Positions 40,717 to 46,440 of a stretch of 46,440 nucleotides of DNA are shown in pieces. The number at the start of each line of letters is the position of its first letter. The stretch's first letter is position 1. Source of the DNA: Duganella aquatilis. Lineage in GTDB: Bacteria; Pseudomonadota; Gammaproteobacteria; Burkholderiales; Burkholderiaceae_D. The stretch is taken from contig NZ_WKJL01000036.1 in assembly GCF_009674565.1 (NCBI RefSeq), positions 1 to 46,440 of the forward strand, read 5' to 3'. The notes below the pieces were generated by a model. It did not search any database and was not told the origin of the DNA. It worked only from the letters and a program-made list of their open reading frames with translations. A program made the translations under genes and the position numbers.

Positions 40717-41502
40717 ATGGCAATCGGACTCATCATCATTGGCGACGAAATCCTGTCCGGCAGGCGCGTCGACCAGCATTTCCCCAAGGTTGTGCAGATG
40801 CTGGCGGCGCGCGGCCTGCAGCTGACGTGGGCCGAGGTGCTGCCGGACGATCCGGCGCGCATCACCGCCACGCTGAAGCGCACCTTCGCCAGCGACGACA
40901 TCGTGCTGTGCTGCGGCGGCATCGGCGCCACCCCGGACGACCACACGCGCCAGGCCGCCGCCGACGCGCTGGGTTTGCCGCTGGTGCTGCACGAGCAGGG
41001 CAAGATCAACATCCAGCAGCGCATCGTGCAGATGGCGCAGGAAGCCGGCCAGGTCGCCGACCTGGAGTCGGCCGAGAACCTGCACCGCCTCAAAATGGCC
41101 GAGTTCGCCGAGGGCGCGGCGCTGATCCCCAACCCGTACAACAACATCGCCGGCTTCGCGCTGCACAAGCATTATTTTGTGCCGGGCTTTCCGGTGATGG
41201 CGTGGCCGATGCTGGAATGGGTGCTGGACAACCACTACGCCGACCTGTTCAACCGCGAGCCGCGCCTGGAGCAGTCGGTGCTGGTGTACGAGGCGGCCGA
41301 ATCGGCGCTGACGCCGCTGATGGTGGCGCTGGAAAACCAGTATCCGCGCGTCAAAGTGTTCAGCCTGCCGAGCGTGGGCGACGCCAACACGCGCCGCCAT
41401 ATCGAGCTTGGCGTCAAAGGCGAGCCGGTGCAGACGGCCACCGCCTTCATTCAATTGTGCGACGAGCTGCGCAAGCTCCACGTAGAGTTCAAACCGACCT
41501 GA
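40717..41502 (+). CDS. MoaB/CinA-like molybdopterin-binding-domain protein
   Basis: A 261-residue protein with an N-terminal MoCF_biosynth fold: GLIIIGDEILSGRRVDQHFPKVVQMLAARG, and the signature CCGGIGATPDDHTRQAAADALG. The C-terminal half (about 170-261) lacks the CinA amidohydrolase domain. In CinA relatives this domain acts on ADP-ribose or FMN-type pyrophosphates or nicotinamide salvage; in MoaB it binds molybdopterin. The role here is unresolved. Start three bases after the EI24 stop with AAAAGGAG upstream; last gene of the operon. Confidence 0.85.
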   Translation: MAIGLIIIGDEILSGRRVDQHFPKVVQMLAARGLQLTWAEVLPDDPARITATLKRTFASDDIVLCCGGIGATPDDHTRQAAADALGLPLVLHEQGKINIQQRIVQMAQEAGQVADLESAENLHRLKMAEFAEGAALIPNPYNNIAGFALHKHYFVPGFPVMAWPMLEWVLDNHYADLFNREPRLEQSVLVYEAAESALTPLMVALENQYPRVKVFSLPSVGDANTRRHIELGVKGEPVQTATAFIQLCDELRKLHVEFKPT

Positions 41503-41527
41503 TCCGCATTGTGACGGCAGGGTGACG

Positions 41528-41565
41528 CGGCGCTCTCCCACACAGGAGAGCGCCGTTGTTTTTTT
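41528..41565 (+). terminator. Terminator of the five-gene envelope operon
   Basis: Eleven-base perfect arms CGGCGCTCTCC (41528-41538) and GGAGAGCGCCG (41545-41555) around CACACA, followed by TTGTTTTTTT. Confidence 0.92.
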
Positions 41566-41666
41566 GCGAAAATAAACAGCGCTTTTGATTTATTGTGCGT
41601 TCGCTCCGGTCAGCGACGCTCTGATGTGGTGCAATGGTAACTAGTAAGTTTTACTGAAACATCGCG

Positions 41667-44600
41667 ATGCTGCCTCCTAATACACCTGAATCAACCGAAG
41701 CCCATCTGGCGCAAGCACAAATGGACCCGCCGCCACCGCCGGAGTCCGGTGCGCCGAAGAAGAGCAAGCGTCCGCGCAATGCCTTCCTGCTGGTGCTGCT
41801 GGTAGGCGTGTCGTTTGCCGTCTACTGGGGTTATCGCGAAACGCTGACCTCGTCGATGCAGGCGCGCGTGTTCACCGACCTCGCCAGCAAGATGACCTAC
41901 AAGGTGGAGAAGGGACCGAGCAAATCGATCCGCTTCCCGCACGACAGCCCGTACGACGAGCGCCTGGGCTATGCCGGCCTGCCGGACTATATCGGCAAGC
42001 TGAGCCAGCGCGACTACCAGGTCGCGGCGCAGGCGCGCATCTCGCCGAAAATGGCCGAGCTGGCTGACATGGGCGTGTTCGCCACCTACCGCGAAAAGAC
42101 CAAGACCGGCCTGCGCATTGTCGACTGCCGCGCGCAGGAGCTGTTTGCCGCCAGTTATCCGGAACGCATCTACAACAAGTTCGAGCAGGCGCCGCCGGTG
42201 CTGATCAGCAGCCTGCTGTTCATCGAAAACCGCGAGCTGCTGGACAACACCTATCCGAAGCGCAATCCGGCGGTGGAGTGGGACCGGCTGGGCAAGGCGG
42301 TGCTGGAGAAGAGCGTCAGCGCCGTGGCCGGCGGTCACCGCGCGGCCGGCGGCAGCACGCTGGCGACGCAGATCGAAAAGTATCGCCACTCGCCGGAAGG
42401 CCGCACCGGTTCGATGAAGGACAAGCTGCAGCAGATGGTGTCGGCCAGCCTGCGTTCCTACCAGGACGGCCCGGAAACGCTGAAGGCGCGGCGTCGCATC
42501 GTGATCGAATACCTGAACACCGTGCCGCTGTCGGCCAAGCCTGGTTACGGCGAGGTGAACGGCATCGGCGACGGCATGTGGGTGTGGTACGGCCGTTCGT
42601 TTGACGACGTCAACAAGCGCCTCAGCGGCAAGCTCGACAGGCCGGACGCGGAAACCGCGCTGGTGTTCAAGGAAGCGCTGAGCCTGATGATCGCGCAGCG
42701 CCGTCCAAGCTACTACCTGGGTGACGGCGCGGCCGACCTGGAAGTGCTGGCCAACAGCCACCTGCGCATCCTGGCCAACGACGGCGCCATCACGCCGGCC
42801 ATGCGCGACGTGGCCTTGCAGCAGCACCTGCATCCGGCCACCGGCAACGGCCTGCAGTCGGCGCCGGCGCAGACCTTCGTCAGCCGCAAGGCCTCGAACG
42901 CGATCCGCAACCACCTGGCCAACCTGCTGGGCGACAACCGCATGTACAACCTGGACCGCCTCGACCTGAGCGTGGTCAGCACGCTGGACGCGCAGGCGCA
43001 GACCGCCGTCACGCAGGTGCTGCGCGATCTGCGCGATCCGGAAAAAGCCAAGGCCGCCGGCCTGACCGGCAAAGGCATGCTGGGCAACGGCGACCCGGCC
43101 AACGTGGTGTACAGCTTCACCTTGCTGGAGAAGGGCAAGGACAACAACCTGCTGCGCCTGCAAACCGATAACTTCGACCAGCCGCTGGACATCAATGAAG
43201 GCGCCAAGCTGGACCTCGGCTCGACCGCCAAGCTGCGCACGCTGATCACCTACCTGGACATCGTCGACCAGCTGCACAAGAAGTACGGCGGCATGGACGC
43301 GGCGGCGCTGGGCCAGGTCAAGGTCGATCCGCAGGATAAGATTTCGCAGTGGGCGCTGGATTACCTGAAGCCGCTGGCGCTGGACAAGCGCGAGCTGACG
43401 CCGATGCTGAACGCGGCCATGGAGCGCAAGTATTCGGGCAATCCGGGCGAAGGCTTCTTCACCGGCGGCGGTCTGCACCACTTCGGCAACTTCTCGAAAG
43501 AGGACAACTCGAAGATCCTGACCGTGACCGAGGCGCTGCGCCATTCGACCAACCTGGTGTTCGTGCGGCTGATGCGCGACGTGGCAAAGTTCTACATGTT
43601 CTCCAATCCGGGCTCGTCGGCCTCGCTGCTGGCGGACGCGGACGATCCGCGCCGCGCCGGCTACCTGGCGCGCTTCGCGGACAAGGAAGGCAAGGAATTC
43701 CTGGGCCGCTTCTACGCCAAGTACAAGGGCAAGCCGCCGGAAGAGATCGACAAGATCCTGCTGGCGAACATCCGCAGCACGCCGGTGCGGCTGGCGGTGA
43801 TCCACCGCACCGTGTATCCGCTGGCGACGCAGGAGCAGTTTGCGGCCTTCCTGAAAGAGAACCTGCCGTCGCAGAACGAGGTGCCGGACGAGCGCGTGGC
43901 CAAGCTGTACGACCAGTATGCGATCGGCAACTGGTCGCTGGCGGACCGAGGCTACCTGGCCAGCGTGCACCCGCTGGAACTGTGGATGGCGGCGTATCTG
44001 CGCCTGCATCCGGGCGCGACCTTGAGCGAGATGACCAAGGCCAGCGAGCAGGAACGCCAGGACGTGTACCAGTGGCTGTTCAAGACGCACCGCAAGCACG
44101 CGCAGGACAAGCGCATCGCCGGGCTGATCGAGGTGGAAGGCTTCATGGAAATCCACAAGCAGTGGAAGAAGATGGGCTATCCGTTCGAATCGCTGGTGCC
44201 GTCGTATGCGACCACGCTGGGCGCGTCGGCCGACCGACCGGCCGCGCTGGCGGAGTTGATGGGGATTGTGGTGAATGGCGGTGTGCGCAAGAGTTCGCAG
44301 CGCATCACGTCGCTGCACTTTGCGCAGGGCACGCCGTATGAGACGCTGATCACCAAGGCGCCGCCGACCACCAACGAGCAGGTGCTGGCGCCGGAAGTGG
44401 CGCGCGTGGTGGCCGATGCGATCCGTGGCGTGGTGTCGGACGGCACGGCCAAGCGCGCCAAGGCGGCGTTTGTGGCGGCGGATGGCGCCATTATTCCGGT
44501 GGGCGGCAAGACCGGGACTGGCGACCAGCGCTTTGATGTGTATGCGTCGGGCGGGCGCTTGATCGAGTCGCGTTATGTGAACCGGTCGGCGACGTTTGTA

Positions 44601-44837
44601 TTCAATATCGGCGAGCGCTTCTTTGGTTCGATGACGGCGTATGTGCATGGGCCGGAGTCGAAGAATTATGACTTTACCAGTGCGCTGCCGGTGCAGTTGC
44701 TGGTGGTGCTGGCGCCTAGCCTGATGCCGCTGATTGAGCCGCATGCCGCGCCTAAACCCGGCGCGGCGGCTGTGGTTAAAGTCGGGGGCGTTGCACCCGA
44801 AGTGACGAAGCCACTACTGCAGGCCTGCGGCGGTTAA
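41667..44837 (+). CDS. Divergent class A penicillin-binding protein (transglycosylase/transpeptidase)
   Basis: A 1056-residue membrane protein: cytoplasmic Pro-rich start, one membrane helix (about 38-55), a GT51-like domain (about 160-350) and a penicillin-binding domain (about 430-1010). GT51 landmarks are weakened: FIENREL (E187) for the usual EDxxFxxH, GGSTLATQIEKYRHSP for GGSTITQQ, IEYLNTVPL for EKYLN. Transpeptidase landmarks are S519-T-A-K522 (SxxK), S627-T-N629 (SxN) and K948-T-G-T951. A long insert of over 300 residues separates SxN from KTG, which is far beyond standard PBP1a or PBP1b. It builds or crosslinks peptidoglycan. Very Lys/Glu-rich inserted segment; paralogue with special role likely. 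Confidence 0.87.
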   Translation: MLPPNTPESTEAHLAQAQMDPPPPPESGAPKKSKRPRNAFLLVLLVGVSFAVYWGYRETLTSSMQARVFTDLASKMTYKVEKGPSKSIRFPHDSPYDERLGYAGLPDYIGKLSQRDYQVAAQARISPKMAELADMGVFATYREKTKTGLRIVDCRAQELFAASYPERIYNKFEQAPPVLISSLLFIENRELLDNTYPKRNPAVEWDRLGKAVLEKSVSAVAGGHRAAGGSTLATQIEKYRHSPEGRTGSMKDKLQQMVSASLRSYQDGPETLKARRRIVIEYLNTVPLSAKPGYGEVNGIGDGMWVWYGRSFDDVNKRLSGKLDRPDAETALVFKEALSLMIAQRRPSYYLGDGAADLEVLANSHLRILANDGAITPAMRDVALQQHLHPATGNGLQSAPAQTFVSRKASNAIRNHLANLLGDNRMYNLDRLDLSVVSTLDAQAQTAVTQVLRDLRDPEKAKAAGLTGKGMLGNGDPANVVYSFTLLEKGKDNNLLRLQTDNFDQPLDINEGAKLDLGSTAKLRTLITYLDIVDQLHKKYGGMDAAALGQVKVDPQDKISQWALDYLKPLALDKRELTPMLNAAMERKYSGNPGEGFFTGGGLHHFGNFSKEDNSKILTVTEALRHSTNLVFVRLMRDVAKFYMFSNPGSSASLLADADDPRRAGYLARFADKEGKEFLGRFYAKYKGKPPEEIDKILLANIRSTPVRLAVIHRTVYPLATQEQFAAFLKENLPSQNEVPDERVAKLYDQYAIGNWSLADRGYLASVHPLELWMAAYLRLHPGATLSEMTKASEQERQDVYQWLFKTHRKHAQDKRIAGLIEVEGFMEIHKQWKKMGYPFESLVPSYATTLGASADRPAALAELMGIVVNGGVRKSSQRITSLHFAQGTPYETLITKAPPTTNEQVLAPEVARVVADAIRGVVSDGTAKRAKAAFVAADGAIIPVGGKTGTGDQRFDVYASGGRLIESRYVNRSATFVFNIGERFFGSMTAYVHGPESKNYDFTSALPVQLLVVLAPSLMPLIEPHAAPKPGAAAVVKVGGVAPEVTKPLLQACGG

Positions 44838-44862
44838 TTTTCACCCCGCACTGCGCTCCGTT

Positions 44863-44889
44863 AGGGTCTGACCCCTTGGGTCAGACCCT
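44863..44889. repeat. Short palindrome with GGGTCAG core
   Basis: AGGGTCTGACCC (44863-44874) and GGGTCAGACCCT (44878-44889) around CTT; each arm is itself nearly symmetrical. Sits 25 bases after the PBP stop. The GGGTCAG/CTGACCC core is shared with the outer ends of the longer palindromes elsewhere in the window, so it may be a minimal family member or a terminator. Confidence 0.7.
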
Positions 44890-44975
44890 TTGCCGCAAAG
44901 GGGTGCTGTGCGGCTCACTCTTCGGTCGCGTGTTTCTCTTGCATAGTTGCCTATTTGTTGGCAATGTGTGAGCCC

Positions 44976-46361
44976 ATGAAACCTATGCGCCATCACATGT
45001 CCAAAATCCTGAAGTTCACCCAGTTCTCGCTCCGGGATCTGTTTGTCGCTGCTGCGCCGACGGTGTTGCTGATCGTCGGCGTCTGCCTGCTGGCGTACTG
45101 GCTGGTGGACCCGGCGCCGCCGCGCACGGTGCGGCTCGGCACGGGGCAGGAGAATTCGGCCTATGAGGAATTCGGCAAGAAGTACGCCGCCGCGCTGGCC
45201 AAGCATGGCGTGAAGGTGACCATGGTGCCATCCGCCGGTTCCAGCGAGAATCTGCGCAATCTGCGCGACGGCAAGGTCGATATCGCTTTCGTGCAAAGCG
45301 GCTCGACCAATGAGGAGGCGGCCGAGCGCGAAGGCCTGTCCTCGCTGGGCAGCCTGTTTGTTGAGCCGCTGTGGCTGTTCGTGCGCGAGGACAAGAGCAA
45401 GCCGCCGATCACCAAGCTGACCGATTTGCGCGGCAAGAAGATCAACTACGGTCCCAAGGGGGCCGGTTCGCCTCGGCTGTTCCGCCAGATCCTGGAGCTG
45501 AATGGCGTCGAGAAGGACGAAGTAGAGCGCTTTTCGCTGGCGAATACGCCGGCGACGGTGGAGTTGCTGGAAGGCCGCATCGACGGCCTGGTGTTCACCT
45601 CGGCGCCGGAAGCGCCGTTGATCCAGATGCTGCTGCAAACGCCGGGCATCAAGCTGTTCGACTTCAACCAGGCCGAAGCGTATGCGCGCAAGATGCCGTT
45701 TCTGACGCATGTGATGCTGCCGCAGGGGATTGTCGATCTGGGCCGCAATATTCCATCGGAAGACTACAACCTGATCGCGCCGACCGCCACGCTGGTGGCG
45801 CGCGACGACCTGCATTCGGCGCTGGTGGATTTGTTCGTGCAGGCGGCATCGACCATTCATAGCGGCGCCGGCTGGTTCCAGCAGCAGGGACAGTTCCCGT
45901 CGGCCAAGTACACCGAGATTCCGGTCGATGCGGAAGCGGCCAAGTTCTACAAAAGCGGGCCGCCGTTCCTGCAGCGCTACATGACTTTCTGGCTGGCCAA
46001 CTTCTTCGACCGCATGTGGGTGCTGGTGGTGGCGCTGGGCGCGCTGATCCTGCCGCTGTCGAAGGTGATCCCGCCGCTGTACGTGTGGCGCATCCGTTCG
46101 CGCGTGTACAAGTGGTATGGCCAGTTGCGCGCGGTGGAGCAGAAGGTGGAGGAAGCGCCGCAATCGACGCGCATGCAGGTGTATGAAGAGCAGCTCAAGC
46201 GTCTCGACGAGATCGAGGAGCTGGTCAACCAGGTGTCGATCCCGCTGTCGTTTGCCGACGGCTTATATGGCTTGCGCAGCCACATACAGTTCGTGCGCAA
46301 GCGCATCCTGTTCCTGATGGGCGAGGCCAGCCCCGCCGCACCGGACGCCGTGCCTGTTTAA
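44976..46361 (+). CDS. TAXI-family TRAP solute-binding protein with membrane anchors
   Basis: About 461 residues. An N-terminal membrane helix (AAPTVLLIVGVCLLAYWLV) is followed by a TAXI/TctC-like binding domain: RTVRLGTGQENSAYEEFGKKYAAALAKHGVKVTMVPSAGSSENLRNLRDGKVDIAFVQSG and KINYGPKGAGSPRLFRQIL. A second helix at the C-terminal part (WVLVVALGALILPLSKV) leads to a cytoplasmic coiled coil (EEQLKRLDEIEELVNQV). TRAP-family binding proteins are normally free in the periplasm and partnered with a permease; none is in view, so it may bind carboxylates as a sensor. Start is uncertain: TTG 44955, ATG 44964, 44976, 44985 and 44997 are in frame and none has a clear ribosome site. Confidence 0.82.
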   Translation: MKPMRHHMSKILKFTQFSLRDLFVAAAPTVLLIVGVCLLAYWLVDPAPPRTVRLGTGQENSAYEEFGKKYAAALAKHGVKVTMVPSAGSSENLRNLRDGKVDIAFVQSGSTNEEAAEREGLSSLGSLFVEPLWLFVREDKSKPPITKLTDLRGKKINYGPKGAGSPRLFRQILELNGVEKDEVERFSLANTPATVELLEGRIDGLVFTSAPEAPLIQMLLQTPGIKLFDFNQAEAYARKMPFLTHVMLPQGIVDLGRNIPSEDYNLIAPTATLVARDDLHSALVDLFVQAASTIHSGAGWFQQQGQFPSAKYTEIPVDAEAAKFYKSGPPFLQRYMTFWLANFFDRMWVLVVALGALILPLSKVIPPLYVWRIRSRVYKWYGQLRAVEQKVEEAPQSTRMQVYEEQLKRLDEIEELVNQVSIPLSFADGLYGLRSHIQFVRKRILFLMGEASPAAPDAVPV

Positions 46362-46364
46362 AAA

Positions 46365-46440
46365 CCGGGGTCAGTTCTGCCAATCGCACACGGGCTCTGC
46401 CGTAGCGGCCGCTACGGCAGAGCCCGTGTGCGATTGGCAG
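46365..46440. repeat. Dispersed palindrome, type A long form (cut by window edge)
   Basis: Begins CCGGGGTCAGTTCTGCCA three bases after the TAXI stop. From 46377 to 46440 it is a perfect 64-base palindrome centred at 46408/46409 (core GTAGCGGCCGCTAC). The expected closing AACTGACCCCGG would lie beyond the window. Compared with copies at 24505 and 30026 it has a complete, mismatch-free CGCACACGGGCTC arm and an extra GC-rich core. Confidence 0.9.

Noticed and set aside
41691..44744. A 1017-codon open frame on the minus strand opposite the PBP gene
   Set aside because: High GC removes stop codons; the translation is Arg/His/Gln-rich low-complexity sequence without motifs, while the plus strand encodes a recognisable enzyme.
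24505..46440. Palindromic repeats as a CRISPR array
   Set aside because: Copies are kilobases apart with no regular spacers and no cas genes.

Overview
The window reads as chromosome of a high-GC betaproteobacterium of the Burkholderiales. Oxalobacteraceae (Duganella/Massilia-like) is most likely, judged from protein character, the MxKDx-repeat protein, polyhydroxyalkanoate (PHA) genes and the order rplU-rpmA-obgE-proB. No rRNA, tRNA, CRISPR array, phage or intact transposase was found. No gap between genes exceeds 300 bases.

Left part (1-24114), metabolic and accessory. A truncated outer-membrane efflux lipoprotein gene opens the window. Two tartrate-catabolism blocks follow, each with its own divergent LysR regulator and its own DctA-type carrier. 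Block 1 (405-4918) encodes a D(-)-tartrate dehydratase, a dicarboxylate symporter and a 2-hydroxyacid dehydrogenase. Block 2 (15425-21698) encodes tartrate dehydrogenase, a second symporter, MOFRL glycerate 2-kinase and pyruvate kinase, in the order expected of a ttu-type pathway (tartrate -> D-glycerate -> 2-phosphoglycerate -> PEP -> pyruvate). A TonB-dependent receptor lies just beyond. Between the blocks sit: a SigF/NrsF sigma/anti-sigma pair with a divergent MxKDx-repeat protein and a FlxA-like protein; a MarR regulator divergent from a ClC channel and a periplasmic binding protein; a GntR regulator divergent from a three-subunit gluconate-2-dehydrogenase-like complex (Tat subunit, GMC flavoprotein, tri-heme cytochrome c); and an EamA transporter with a histidine-rich tail.

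Middle part (24156-36980), mostly housekeeping: ArsC-type reductase, luciferase-like monooxygenase, IspB, L21, L27, ObgE, ProB, endonuclease III with RnfB, intracellular PHA depolymerase, a ferredoxin/ferredoxin-NADP reductase pair, a PHA-system protein, acyl-CoA-binding protein, HU, an anti-sigma-like membrane protein and an FKBP isomerase.

Right part (37126-46440), cell envelope: a tightly packed five-gene operon (beta-propeller, NodB-type deacetylase, fatty acid hydroxylase family, EI24 membrane protein, MoaB/CinA-like protein), then a divergent 1056-residue class A penicillin-binding protein and a membrane-anchored TAXI-type binding protein.

Most notable signals: (i) two divergent, exactly spaced GTAACC-N16-CGAA boxes between the sigma-factor gene and the MxKDx gene, one overlapping the apparent sigma start codon; (ii) a dispersed family of long palindromes built as CCGGGGTCAG-N13-ACACGRGCTC, placed within a few bases of stop codons, with arms that vary together; (iii) a 30-bp near-perfect palindrome between marR and clc; (iv) the two-armed tartrate locus. 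All calls rest on reading the sequence and on family knowledge; no database search was run.
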